From Paenibacillus sp. FSL W8-0426 (lineage in GTDB: Bacteria > Bacillota > Bacilli > Paenibacillales > Paenibacillaceae), in the NCBI RefSeq assembly GCF_037969725.1, contig NZ_CP150203.1, positions 5,718,001-5,782,000 on the forward strand: a stretch of DNA of 64,000 nt, in the 5' to 3' direction. Position 1 is the stretch's first letter; each line of letters opens with the position of its first letter. The notes under the pieces were generated by a model. The model ran no database searches. It had not been told where the DNA came from and worked only from the letters and a program-made list of their open reading frames with translations. This document shows, piece by piece, positions 52,703 to 62,271 of the stretch. The position numbers were made by a program, and so were the translations under genes.

Positions 52703-54006
52703 GCTCCCCCGCCCCCTTGCTGTAAATTATAGCCGCAGTTCAGACAGAACTTTTGTCCCGGCTTGACCTCATGCTGACACTGACCGCAGTTCAGTACCAA
52801 ACTGGAACCGCAATTGCCGCAAAATTTGGTATTGCCTGTATTGAGATGACTGCAGTTCGGGCAAGGACGAGGCATCGGTTCGCTGCACTTAACGCACTGC
52901 GAGCTTCCAAGCGGATTGTCGGCTCCGCATTTTGGACAGGCGTTGTAAGGATCTCCGCAGTTAGGACAGAATTTAGTCCCGCTCTGAAGCGGGTGTCCAC
53001 AAGAATTGCATCCGTTCACAGCGCCTTGACTGCCCATCGCTTTCCCGCACTTCGCACAGTATGAGGAACCTTTGCTATTCATGTGTCCACAGTTCCCGCA
53101 CGATTGCAATTCCACGCTTTCACTGGTGCTCATCACCTGCGACAATTGAGACATGGCGCTGGCAAACGGGCCTCCCATACCAAGCCCCATTCCCATGCCA
53201 AGTCCGGCTCCCATTAGGCCCGATTGCATGCTTCCTTCGTTTTTAGCCGCCCCCTCCAACGTATCGAAGGAGCGTTCCTGTTGGTAATTGAATCCGATAA
53301 TATCCATTTCTGCCTTTCGGGCCAGCGCCTCCCTGAGCCGCTTTACGGATGGGTCATCATCCGGATGGTTAATGCTATGAATATAAAAATTAATAAGCTG
53401 AATGCCGTATTCCTCAAATGCCGATTTGATGATTTCCGTGAAATGCCCCGACATTTCGTTGATGAATGCATTAATTTCCAACACGCTAATTTTTTTATGT
53501 ACGAGATATGAAGTGAGCATTGAATTCATGTTCATAATGATGAGTCCGCGAAAATAATTAATCAAGTTCGTTTCATTAAAGACAGGCAGCGTTCCGACAA
53601 GTTTGACGAGAAATTTGCGCGAATCCGTTATTCGCAATCCCATCTGGCCGAAGGCACGCACCGGAATAATGATATTATACTTCGGATCCTGTACCTGGAT
53701 GGAGTTCGGAGTTCCCCATTTTACGTCAAGGGCGCTTACTTTATTGATATACCAAACTTCTGCGGCAAATGGCGACTTCCCCCCGAACGGCAGGTTGATG
53801 ATGTTGTTGAGAATAGGAATGTTGGCCGTGCTCAGGGTATGTCTTCCAGGTCCGAATAAATCCAGCGCCCTCCCATCCTTGAACAGGATCGCTTCCTGTG
53901 ATTGGTTTACGATCAATTGCGTCCACGTTCCCATTTCGGTTTCGGGATGCTTCCACGCAAACACGTCTGGGGTACCATCATATTTAATCACGTCAATAAT
54001 TGCCAT
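52699..54006 (-). CDS. SPFH-domain protein with C-terminal zinc ribbons (YdjI-like)
   Basis: A 435-residue protein from ATG 54006 (GAGG upstream). Residues 1-250 resemble SPFH (stomatin/flotillin) proteins of the YdjI type: MAIIDVIKYDGTPDVFAWK and LGLRIT-like repeats. A glycine/methionine-rich stretch follows, then about eight CxxC zinc-ribbon units (CGNCGHMN, CAKCGKAMG, CPNCGDPY, CPNCSHLN, CLNCGYNL). In Bacillus the YdjFGHI operon links PspA with the membrane; here no pspA gene is present. Likely a membrane-stress scaffold. Confidence 0.82.
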   Translation of the reverse strand: MAIIDVIKYDGTPDVFAWKHPETEMGTWTQLIVNQSQEAILFKDGRALDLFGPGRHTLSTANIPILNNIINLPFGGKSPFAAEVWYINKVSALDVKWGTPNSIQVQDPKYNIIIPVRAFGQMGLRITDSRKFLVKLVGTLPVFNETNLINYFRGLIIMNMNSMLTSYLVHKKISVLEINAFINEMSGHFTEIIKSAFEEYGIQLINFYIHSINHPDDDPSVKRLREALARKAEMDIIGFNYQQERSFDTLEGAAKNEGSMQSGLMGAGLGMGMGLGMGGPFASAMSQLSQVMSTSESVELQSCGNCGHMNSKGSSYCAKCGKAMGSQGAVNGCNSCGHPLQSGTKFCPNCGDPYNACPKCGADNPLGSSQCVKCSEPMPRPCPNCSHLNTGNTKFCGNCGSSLVLNCGQCQHEVKPGQKFCLNCGYNLQQGGGGA

Positions 54007-54182
54007 GGTCCGATTCCTCACTTTATGCGTACTAGATGATTCTTTCATATAACATGGTTCGACATGTCTTGTTGATAAGGCTGATCAAACGCCGTCGAAC
54101 TTTCATCATTTTACCATTTCCATCCTTCAAGTGCATTATCGAATAGTACCTTTTTCCTGAATTTCTCCAATTACTTCGCTAA

Positions 54183-54226
54183 AAAAGACGACCTCCCTCC
54201 AGATCCATCCGAAGGGAAATCGCCTT
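54183..54226 (-). terminator. Terminator of the second PBP2 gene
   Basis: AAGGCGATTTCCC and GGGAGGTCGTCTT form a 13-bp stem with several G-T pairs; read leftward it ends in TTTTTT. Confidence 0.65.
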
Positions 54227-54248
54227 GGTACTTATTCATTCAATTGAC

Positions 54249-56276
54249 TCATTGTTGCGTGTCAGCATTTTCCGTTTTGTCTTTTTTGGGAACGCCATCC
54301 AAACCATACTCTTCGTCATACGCGTCGAAAATCGCGCGCGCAATCGGCGCGGCACTCGTCGAACCGAATCCCCCTTCCGGGATGACTACGGCTACGGCCA
54401 GCTTCGGGTTGTTGCGCGGAGCGTAGGCGATAAATACCCCGTTATCGACATTTTTTCCGCCGACCAACTGGGTAGACGTTCCTGTTTTCCGGGCAAAGTC
54501 GTACGGGAATCCACTAAATGAAGAAACTTCGGTGGCCATCCCGCGCTGCACTTCGTCCCAGTATGAGGAGTCGAAATCAACCTTGTCCAACACCTTTGGT
54601 TTGATCTTTTCTACAACGTTCCCCTCGGAATCGCGAATTTCGCTGACCAGATGCGGCTCCATCCGTTTTCCGCGGTTTGCCAGCATCGTTACGTATTGGG
54701 CAAGCTGCATCGTCGTATATTTCCCCTGTTGTCCAAAGGAACCATACACCAGTCTCGTCAACGAGCTCTCTGTCTTGTTCGTATACTCGCGGCGGCCTAG
54801 ATATTCATTCGGAAGATCAACGCCGGTAGATACGCCCAGACCAAACTGTTTCATATATTCATCCCAAACATCGATTCCTTTTGCTCCGTAACGGTCATAC
54901 AGTTTTTTCCCGATTTCATCAATCATGAACGGATTTGAGGAATGGCGAATGGCGTCGCGTGGGCGGAGCGGTCCGTATACGTGTCCGCCTGCATTCTGCA
55001 CCCTGCGATTGTCTCCACCAAACGTGGTGTATCCTTTATCGGGATAAACGGTATTGGCCGTAAAAAATCCTTCTTTAAACCCGATCAGCACACTGAGCGG
55101 TTTGATGGTTGAACCGAGCAATACAACCGATTCGGCTCGCTTGCCGCTGTCATCCGGCGGAAACCCTCGAATCGTGCCGTTCTGATAAATATACTTGATA
55201 TCATCATACTGTTGATTGGTGATGCTTCCCGTTCTCCAAATGTTGGTATCGTAGTCCGGCATGCTCGCCATGGCAACCACTTTGCCCGTGTCGACTTCCA
55301 TCGCAACGGCAAAGCCGGTTTTGGCATTTTGGTGATACTTGCCGGACACCAGATTGGTATGCAGCCATCTCAACTGATCCGTGATGGCCTGCTCTGTCTT
55401 GACCTGAATGTTTTTGTTGATGGTGGTAATCAGGTCATATCCTTTCTCGGGAGGGGTCGAACCAGCTACGCCTTCCGGAAGGTTGCGCAGGTCTACGTCC
55501 ACCGAGTTATACCCGCTTTTGCCGCGCAGAATGTCCTGATACTGGAGCTCAAGTCCGTCAAAACCAACGAACTCGTTCTCGGTATAAACAAGACCAGGGT
55601 CGGTTTGCGTTTTATTTTTCGCATCAATCTCTTTGTACTTGTCCAGCGTTTTGGAACTTTTGAACTTCTTGAGATACCCGATCGTCTGTACGGCGACCGT
55701 GTCCGGATCGTAGTAACGAACGCTTTCCTCCACGATCTGGATACCTTTGAACTCATCCTTGTGCTGGAGGAAATACGCTACTTCCTCGTCCGAAAGATCG
55801 CTCTTGATCAAACGCGGCATGAACCCGTTTGCTTTGCGCGAATTCAGGTCCATCTCTTCGATGATTTCGTCGACGGACAATGAGGGCGATTCCTTTTTCT
55901 TATACTGCTCGAATACGTCATGCAGCCGCGTCGCCATGTCCTGAATTTCGGCGATATATGGACTCGGCTCGCCGTTCACGTCTCCATAATTTTTGTACAA
56001 GGTCAGGTAAAGTGATTGAATCGGCTTGGAGTATGCCAATTTCACTTCGCCCGTCGCATCGTAAATCGTGCCCCTGACCGGAGCTAGCGGAACATCCTTC
56101 GTAATGTTGCTCGCTTCCTCCTGGCTTAATTCGGGGCCTTCCACGAACTGCAAATAGGCCAATCGTACGATGATTACGCTAAAAATAATAAAGGAAGCAA
56201 AGAAAAACACGTTCATCCGGTAACTGAAACGCCGTTTGTCCGTAAGCTCTTCCTTCTCTTTGGAACGATTGTTCAT
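54249..56276 (-). CDS. Class B penicillin-binding protein (PBP2-like), paralogue 2
   Basis: A 675-residue PBP; start ATG 56276 with AGAGG 8 nt upstream. Membrane helix about 21-42. The transpeptidase domain shows GSTIK, SSN and KTGTSTQ. It is highly similar in outline to 48718-50691, and both end in a charged tail. Two such genes 5.5 kb apart flank the SPFH cassette; they may act under different conditions or in sporulation. Confidence 0.88.
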   Translation of the reverse strand: MNNRSKEKEELTDKRRFSYRMNVFFFASFIIFSVIIVRLAYLQFVEGPELSQEEASNITKDVPLAPVRGTIYDATGEVKLAYSKPIQSLYLTLYKNYGDVNGEPSPYIAEIQDMATRLHDVFEQYKKKESPSLSVDEIIEEMDLNSRKANGFMPRLIKSDLSDEEVAYFLQHKDEFKGIQIVEESVRYYDPDTVAVQTIGYLKKFKSSKTLDKYKEIDAKNKTQTDPGLVYTENEFVGFDGLELQYQDILRGKSGYNSVDVDLRNLPEGVAGSTPPEKGYDLITTINKNIQVKTEQAITDQLRWLHTNLVSGKYHQNAKTGFAVAMEVDTGKVVAMASMPDYDTNIWRTGSITNQQYDDIKYIYQNGTIRGFPPDDSGKRAESVVLLGSTIKPLSVLIGFKEGFFTANTVYPDKGYTTFGGDNRRVQNAGGHVYGPLRPRDAIRHSSNPFMIDEIGKKLYDRYGAKGIDVWDEYMKQFGLGVSTGVDLPNEYLGRREYTNKTESSLTRLVYGSFGQQGKYTTMQLAQYVTMLANRGKRMEPHLVSEIRDSEGNVVEKIKPKVLDKVDFDSSYWDEVQRGMATEVSSFSGFPYDFARKTGTSTQLVGGKNVDNGVFIAYAPRNNPKLAVAVVIPEGGFGSTSAAPIARAIFDAYDEEYGLDGVPKKDKTENADTQQ

Positions 56277-56388
56277 CCGTTTTACCTCTTTCATGACTTG
56301 ATGCTTTCCGCTCTGGCTTTGAGGTGATTATGAGTATAGGCAATGTCTTACAACATCCGTCCTACGCCCATTTGATTTCATATCCTTT

Positions 56389-57546
56389 TTATGCTGTCTC
56401 ATCCTTCAGATGGGTATCTGAGAAATTCGGCGGATTGAACCAGTCCCCACTGACTGCCCATGTCGAATCAAGCGGAATCCAGCTCTTCGAATCGCTCAAA
56501 TAGATTTCATTCCAAGCATGAGGCCCATAACCGCCCTGTCCGTTATATCCCAAGCCGGTTACCACCTTGACGTCCAGTCCTTGGGACCGTGCCATGACCG
56601 CATATAACCTCGCATAATCGATACACACGCCTTTCCGCGTGTCGAATGTGTCCTGCGGCGTCTGCTCATGCCAAATGCCTCGCTGTTCGTAATCTTCAAC
56701 CTTGCCATAGTCATATTGAATGCGTGATCCAACCCAGTCATAAAGCGCCCTTGCTTTCGCTTCTTCGGTGGATTTGCCCTTCACGATCTCGGCTGCGGCC
56801 GCTTCGATATCCGTTGGGATGTTATGATCAATGACCTCATATTTGCGCTGCAGAATGCCGCTAAGCTCCTTCTGTACCGCTTGGGTAAACACCGGAAGCT
56901 GATCCTTGATCAGGTTGCCCGACAAAGGTTCAATGACCGACTTGGCGCCTTGCATGTAGATCGGCGACGCCTCAACGTACCTGCTGAACAGGCTTCCCGG
57001 ATACAAACTCACGATCATGAACAGCACAGCAATGACGATCATGCCGCGTGCCGAACCGATGACCGTGCCGATCAGCGCGCCGGTAAATCGGCTGACGATC
57101 CCTTTCGGCCTGTTCCCGGGCTCGGCGTGATGATGCCTTACGTTAAAGAACATCATCGAGAACCATCCCAACAACATTCGAATAATCCCGTAACTCAATA
57201 CGAACAGGACGGCAAACCTCATTAACGGAAAATCCGCCACTGCCGTGACAAGGGTATAATACACCTGCTCCATGCGGCTTAATTCACGGCCCGGCATCGC
57301 CTGTGCATGATCGGACAGCCATTGCTGCACATAGGGTGCAAGCCATACCGTCAAACCTATGGATAACAAAATGCCTACCACGGTCATAATCCCGTCCAGC
57401 AGAAAGGAAAACAGCCTCCCTGCCGAACGAGAAGCTCCCCTGGACCACCCTTGCAGCAAAGACGCCGCAACAATCAACAACAACAGAATCGTGATGCCGT
57501 TGAATTCCTTCAGGCTGTCCAGCCAACTTTGAAACACGTTGTCCAT
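56389..57546 (-). CDS. Membrane protein with transglutaminase domain
   Basis: A 385-residue protein. The N-terminal half has four or five membrane helices resembling CvpA/colicin-V-production proteins. The C-terminal half is a transglutaminase/cysteine-protease-like domain with catalytic Cys in RKGVCIDYARLY, His in GPHAWNEIYL and Asp in IPLDSTWAV. ATG 57546 is only 1 nt from its GGAGG; GTG 57537 would be better placed. Likely an envelope peptidase or crosslinking enzyme near the PBPs. Confidence 0.8.
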   Translation of the reverse strand: MDNVFQSWLDSLKEFNGITILLLLIVAASLLQGWSRGASRSAGRLFSFLLDGIMTVVGILLSIGLTVWLAPYVQQWLSDHAQAMPGRELSRMEQVYYTLVTAVADFPLMRFAVLFVLSYGIIRMLLGWFSMMFFNVRHHHAEPGNRPKGIVSRFTGALIGTVIGSARGMIVIAVLFMIVSLYPGSLFSRYVEASPIYMQGAKSVIEPLSGNLIKDQLPVFTQAVQKELSGILQRKYEVIDHNIPTDIEAAAAEIVKGKSTEEAKARALYDWVGSRIQYDYGKVEDYEQRGIWHEQTPQDTFDTRKGVCIDYARLYAVMARSQGLDVKVVTGLGYNGQGGYGPHAWNEIYLSDSKSWIPLDSTWAVSGDWFNPPNFSDTHLKDETA

Positions 57547-57558
57547 TCCTCCTTTTGC

Positions 57559-58014
57559 CTAAGAAGCCGGGGCTCCCACGTTCCCTTCCGCCTGTTTGAT
57601 GAACGTCCGGATCGTGTCATTGTCCAGCTTCCATTCGCCGAGCGAAATGCCGCGAAACGTGACGTCCACTTTGTCCGAGCCAGCGGTTCCCTGAATCTCC
57701 ACATTAGGACTCTTGATCGTAAACGCCCCGCCTTCGCCACGGCTGTAGGTTGCCTTGGAAGCCTCCTTAAGCATGATGCTCGTCGCTTCCTTCTTCAACG
57801 TATCCATTGTGCTGCTCTGCACGTCAGATACCGTTTGCTTGATCTGATCGAGGGAGATGCCGCTGTATATCACCAGAGCCGCAACGATGATAATGGCAAT
57901 CGCCCATTTCAAAACCGTTCGGAGCACATTCATAACAAAAACCAGAATGATCAGCGCAATGACGATCACAAGCCAGTTCTGCATAACAAACTCTTTCCAA
58001 ACTTCTATGTTCAT
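57559..58014 (-). CDS. Small membrane protein of unknown function
   Basis: A 151-residue protein from ATG 58014 (GAAGGTG upstream). Two hydrophobic segments (about 12-28 and 32-52), a coiled coil, and a beta-rich end. No family recognised. It lies 12 bp upstream of the transglutaminase gene, probably co-transcribed. Confidence 0.68.
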   Translation of the reverse strand: MNIEVWKEFVMQNWLVIVIALIILVFVMNVLRTVLKWAIAIIIVAALVIYSGISLDQIKQTVSDVQSSTMDTLKKEATSIMLKEASKATYSRGEGGAFTIKSPNVEIQGTAGSDKVDVTFRGISLGEWKLDNDTIRTFIKQAEGNVGAPAS

Positions 58015-58230
58015 GATTACACCTTCCGAATTAGAGTCGAGAAATGAATCTTCCCGAATATTATACATGATTTCCGGAGCCGCTGTCAGCTAAGCCCCAT
58101 TCCCGTAAAAATAAGCGGTATAAGTTCGTCCCAATGCACGTACAAGTAGTACTACGGTTTTGCATGATCGGCATGGCCCGTCTGCAATCTTCCACATTTC
58201 AACGGCATCGCTTAACAAGGAGGGGCTTTT

Positions 58231-59436
58231 GTGAAAACGGCCATTTGGCTCTATCTGTTTTTGTTTCTCGCTGTCTTTGACCTGCACGCTCAATATCCCA
58301 TACTGACGCCGTTCGCCATCTCGCTCGGTGCCGCCCCTACCTTCATTGGATGGATGATGGGCATTTACTCCCTGACGCATCTGCCTGGCAACCTGATTGC
58401 CGGTACGCAGATCGACAAACACGGCAGCCGCCGCTACATCGTATTCAGCCTGCTTGGCGCCGGGATCATTTTGCTGTTACAGGCATACGTCCAAACACCA
58501 TGGCAGCTCTTGGCCCTGCGGGCCATCAGCGGCTTCGTGCTTGCCTTCTTGTCTCCGGCTTGCCTTGCTCTTCTGGCCCAGCTCTCCCGCGATCCCGTTA
58601 CTCAAGGCAAATATATGTCCGGACACGGGGTTGTGCATACATTGGCTTCGGTCGTCTCTCCCGCGGCAGGCGCACTGATTGTGGCAAGCATCGGATTCTC
58701 GGCCACCTTCTCCAGCCTGGGTTACCTGCTCATTCTGACAGGCGTCATCGCTTTTTTGTCCATGCCCAAGGGATTGGTAGATGCAGCCAACGAAACAGAA
58801 AAAATTAAAGAAACCGTCCCGCCGAGCCCGTCCTCCGTCACTAAAGGGAGCAGCTCCGAAAAAGCGGCATTCATGCCTGTCTCATGGCGTTATTTCGCCC
58901 TTCCGCTGTTCATTGCTTGTGCCCAAGGCATCCTGTTTTTTGAATTGCCGCTGCGCAATGGCGGCACAACGTCCATCATGTCCACAGGGCTTATGTTTTC
59001 CATCATCAGTCTGGGCGCGCTGCTTACGCTGAGCATGCTGTTTCTCAACCGGTATTCCCCGAAGCTCCGCCTGACGTTGGGCGTGCTGCTGATGTCCCTG
59101 TGCTTCTTTGCTATGGCTGCATTTCCGGCGTGGCCTCTGCCCGGCATTCTGTTCGTGCTCGGATTGGCCAAAGGAATTACTTTTCCAGCCATGGCAACGC
59201 TGTTCATTCGTTTAAGCGGGGGCAGCAAGCTGGGCCGCATCTTCTCGTTACAATCCATCTTCACCTCGATCGGTTCGTTTATCGGACCCATCGCGGCCGG
59301 ACAGCTTCGGATCGGGGTCTCTCCTTATTTCATTGCATTTCTATTGTTGATGTTAGGCATACTACTGCTTCCCTATTTCAGATCGCGACATGAAGCGTCA
59401 TCATCCCGTTCAGACCCGCATAGCATATTAAGCTGA
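58231..59436 (+). CDS. MFS transporter
   Basis: A 401-residue, 12-helix major facilitator protein. GTG 58231 follows GGAGGGG at 5 nt. The GTQIDKHGSRR loop between helices 2 and 3 is the MFS signature. It probably exports a drug or small molecule; no specificity can be read. It is followed at once by a terminator. Confidence 0.87.
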   Translation: MKTAIWLYLFLFLAVFDLHAQYPILTPFAISLGAAPTFIGWMMGIYSLTHLPGNLIAGTQIDKHGSRRYIVFSLLGAGIILLLQAYVQTPWQLLALRAISGFVLAFLSPACLALLAQLSRDPVTQGKYMSGHGVVHTLASVVSPAAGALIVASIGFSATFSSLGYLLILTGVIAFLSMPKGLVDAANETEKIKETVPPSPSSVTKGSSSEKAAFMPVSWRYFALPLFIACAQGILFFELPLRNGGTTSIMSTGLMFSIISLGALLTLSMLFLNRYSPKLRLTLGVLLMSLCFFAMAAFPAWPLPGILFVLGLAKGITFPAMATLFIRLSGGSKLGRIFSLQSIFTSIGSFIGPIAAGQLRIGVSPYFIAFLLLMLGILLLPYFRSRHEASSSRSDPHSILS

Positions 59437-59475
59437 TTTCCCCGGTTTTCTGCCAACGAATCGGCTTCTTTTTTC
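59430..59475 (+). terminator. Terminator of the MFS gene
   Basis: AAGCTGATT and AATCGGCTT arms around a long loop, then CTTTTTT. The stem starts inside the stop codon region. Confidence 0.7.
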
Positions 59476-59620
59476 CTTTTGACAGCACCCGAGCCGGTTC
59501 CGAGGTTTTCTTTGCATTATTCACCCGTTTACAGCTACACTATAGGTATTCCCGGTCGATTTCCGCTGTAACATTTCCCGGGTAATGTCGATACAAGCAC
59601 TCGTTCAAGGGGTGAATAGG

Positions 59621-59968
59621 ATGCCAATTCATGTCATTGTGGAAGGAAAGAATGACCGCAGTAAACTGAAACGCCTCGTTTCTCCCGAAATCAACATCTT
59701 ATGCACGTTCGGAACATTGAATACCGTCAAACTTGAGGCACTTCGCAAACAGGTCGGATATGACGAAGTGTACCTGTTTGTGGATAACGACAGCTCCGGC
59801 AAAAAAATCCGGGGTGTGCTGCGGGACGCTTTTCCCGACGCCGTCCAAATCTATACCCGGCGCGGCTATGCGGGCGTCGAAGGCACTCCGGACGAATACA
59901 TCATCGCCCAACTCGAAAAGGCAGGTTTGGAGGAATATATCCAATATCCCGAACTGCCTTCGCTTTAA
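59621..59968 (+). CDS. Toprim-domain protein
   Basis: A 115-residue protein from ATG 59621. It consists only of a Toprim domain: VIVEGKNDRSKLKRLV carries the catalytic glutamate, YLFVDNDSSGKK the DxD motif. Toprim enzymes cut or prime nucleic acids; this size fits the RNase M5/DnaG-like small type. AAGGGG precedes. Isolated gene. Confidence 0.83.
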   Translation: MPIHVIVEGKNDRSKLKRLVSPEINILCTFGTLNTVKLEALRKQVGYDEVYLFVDNDSSGKKIRGVLRDAFPDAVQIYTRRGYAGVEGTPDEYIIAQLEKAGLEEYIQYPELPSL

Positions 59969-60069
59969 TGGTTCTATATTTACCTCACAATCAATCACAC
60001 AAGGCCACTGCGAGTGCAGTACCATCTTCCGATCGCTGTTATCCCCAGATTTTTTTCATTCCCTTTTTC

Positions 60070-60212
60070 TAAGGGGAAAATCCGGTGATAAGCCTATGCT
60101 TCCGATGCAGCTTTCCTTCAGAAAGCTTTTAGAACGCTTCGCTTCTCCAGATTGGTTCTGCCTCTCCGTTTATGTGTGTATGTTTTTTTCGGTTTATATA
60201 GCCCCTAAAATA
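60070..60212. repeat. Dispersed intergenic repeat, copy 2
   Basis: Matches 36150-36282 in its core segments, including ATGCTTCCGATG, the AGCTTTC...GAAAGCT hairpin, CGCTTCTCCAGATT and TATATAGCCC. It lies between the Toprim and SCO genes. Confidence 0.7.
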
Positions 60213-60255
60213 AAAGGGCTGCAAACAGGTTATCCCTGATTGCAGCCTTTTATTG
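60209..60255 (-). terminator. Terminator of the SCO gene
   Basis: AATAAAAGGGCTGCAA pairs with TTGCAGCCTTTTATT around a short loop; works on both strands. Confidence 0.85.
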
Positions 60256-60276
60256 TGCAGTGTTTTCTATCCCTTA

Positions 60277-60888
60277 TTACTCTTTAATCAAAGCGCGGAT
60301 GTCCGCGGCAATCGCTTCCGGTTGGACGTCCTCCGTATTGAAGGCGTTGTACACTTTGCGCAGGTTGTTGTTTTTGTCAACCAAACCGATCATGTTCATG
60401 TGGGCAAAGTCGTCCTTGCTCTCGCCTTCGATCAGGATCTGAAACGAATCCCTGGCAAGCTGCTTCGTTTGATCCATATCGCCGCGCAGGAAATACCAAC
60501 CCGCATAGTCCGCATGGAAGCGGTCGGCAAACGTTTTGATCTTTTCCCTCGTATCCACTTTCGGGTCAAACGAGATCGATACGAATGAAGCATCGTTGCC
60601 GAACGTATCATCTTCTTTCAGCAGGTCCTGCACCTGCGAAAGGGTAAATGTCGTAATCGGGCAAACATCCGGACAGCTCGTGAAGTAGAAATAAAATAAC
60701 CGAACCTTGCCTGCCGTATCATCCAGCGAGATCGTTCGCCCGTCCACATTTTCCATGGAGAAGGATTGAACTTCACGAATCTCGGGCAGTTTCTCTTTGC
60801 CGGCGAATACGGTATTCCATGTCAGATATACAGCCATGATCAATGCCAGTCCCAGCAGCATCCAGGTCCACTTATACTTTTTCAGCAT
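60277..60888 (-). CDS. SCO1/SenC copper chaperone
   Basis: A 203-residue protein with one N-terminal membrane helix (about 8-27) and a thioredoxin-like outer domain. Copper ligands are the cysteines of TSCPDVCPI (about 73-78) and the histidine in DDFAHMNMIG (about 165). It inserts copper into cytochrome c oxidase subunit II. ATG 60888 or the GTG just before it is the start. Fits with ctaA at 33 kb. Confidence 0.9.
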   Translation of the reverse strand: MLKKYKWTWMLLGLALIMAVYLTWNTVFAGKEKLPEIREVQSFSMENVDGRTISLDDTAGKVRLFYFYFTSCPDVCPITTFTLSQVQDLLKEDDTFGNDASFVSISFDPKVDTREKIKTFADRFHADYAGWYFLRGDMDQTKQLARDSFQILIEGESKDDFAHMNMIGLVDKNNNLRKVYNAFNTEDVQPEAIAADIRALIKE

Positions 60889-61167
60889 CACATTCGTCCC
60901 TTCTGTTCATTTGCCCAACTTTCGGGTCGTTTCCATTGTCTATGTATACAAATCACCTGTTTATGAATAAGCTCTCATTATTGTAACTGTTTTTCCAGCA
61001 ATTGCCCATGCCTTTTGCGCATTTCTTCATGGAACCTGTACAGTCCCCCTATTTTCTGATGTTTTGCTTCGTGTCGCGGGGATATTATACACTGGATATG
61101 GGCATCACCTTAAGATAGATACACGTCATTGCGTACAGAAAAAAGAAGGATTTCAAAGGAGTCGTTT

Positions 61168-62154
61168 ATGGACACTTCCACACATTTTGTCATGGGCGTC
61201 GGTTTGGCCGGTCTGGCTTATGTCGATCCGGTCGTAGCTTCGAACCCCACGCTTGCCGCAGCTGTCATGATCGGCACGATTGTCGGCTCGCAGGCACCTG
61301 ACATCGACACTGCGCTGCGCCTCAAAAGCAATTCCCTGTACATCCGGAACCATCGGGGACTTTCCCATTCCCCTCCGTTCCTGCTGTTATGGGTAGCGCT
61401 TATTACAGGCGCGATCGCGCTCTTTTTTCCGAATGTTCCCATTAGCCATGTCGCGGGCTGGACCGCCATCGCTGTCTGCGTACACGTGTTTACCGATCTG
61501 TTCAATACGTATGGAACCCAGGCGGGCAGGCCGTTCACGGAACACTGGATTGCCTTGAACGTCATTCACATCTTCGATCCGTTCATGTTCGCTTCCCATG
61601 TCGTGGCCATTCTCTTATGGGCTTTCGACCTTGTCGCACCTGCTCCGATGTTCATCACGCTGTACGTCGTGATCGCATTGTATTACGTCTGGCGCGTGGC
61701 CGCTCATGCCAAAGCCGTCGCGAAGGTGAAACAATTGGATCAGGCCAAGGGCAAAACGAAGGCCCATTACATGGTCATCCCTACGATTTCGTGGAATCAA
61801 TGGCATATCGTGAAACGGTATGCTGACGGCTCCTATGATATCGGCAAGATGGAGCACGCTCAACTGATATGGAATCTCCATGCAACGTCATCGACCCATG
61901 CCGCCGTGGAAGCGTCACGGAAATCACCCGAGGTGGCTGCGTTTCTGTATTTCACGTCCTATGCCGTCGCTGAAGTCGAAGAGCTGTCCGCAGGGTATAG
62001 AGTCCGGTGGGCGGACGTAAGATATCGGCATCGCAAGCAGTATCCTTTCGTTGCCGTCGTCGTTATGGATCGAAATTTCGAAACGATTGATACGTACGTC
62101 GGCTGGTTAAGCGAAGAGAAGATGAACAAAAAACTTTTATCTGCCCGGTCTTGA
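61168..62154 (+). CDS. Membrane-bound metal-dependent hydrolase (YfhP/YdjM-like)
   Basis: A 328-residue protein. Start ATG 61168 with AAAGGAG 6 nt upstream. The first half has four or five membrane helices with conserved histidines and aspartates in MDTSTHFVMG, GSQAPDIDT, NHRGLSHSP and DLFNTYG, the pattern of YdjM/YfhP-type putative phospholipase hydrolases. The second half is soluble. Role probably in membrane lipid or envelope metabolism. Confidence 0.82.
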   Translation: MDTSTHFVMGVGLAGLAYVDPVVASNPTLAAAVMIGTIVGSQAPDIDTALRLKSNSLYIRNHRGLSHSPPFLLLWVALITGAIALFFPNVPISHVAGWTAIAVCVHVFTDLFNTYGTQAGRPFTEHWIALNVIHIFDPFMFASHVVAILLWAFDLVAPAPMFITLYVVIALYYVWRVAAHAKAVAKVKQLDQAKGKTKAHYMVIPTISWNQWHIVKRYADGSYDIGKMEHAQLIWNLHATSSTHAAVEASRKSPEVAAFLYFTSYAVAEVEELSAGYRVRWADVRYRHRKQYPFVAVVVMDRNFETIDTYVGWLSEEKMNKKLLSARS

Positions 62155-62204
62155 CGAAAGTTGCGGGGAAGGGCAAAATCAAACATAGGAGCCGGTGCAA
62201 AAGC

Positions 62205-62238
62205 AAAGCCCGGAGCGTTTCCCGCTCCGGGCTTTTTT
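62205..62238. terminator. Bidirectional terminator between the hydrolase and SASP genes
   Basis: AGCCCGGAGCG and CGCTCCGGGCT arms, then TTTTTTT; also AAAGCAAA side for the opposite strand. Confidence 0.88.
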
Positions 62239-62271
62239 TGGAGATATTGGTACTGCGAAAATTATGATGGA

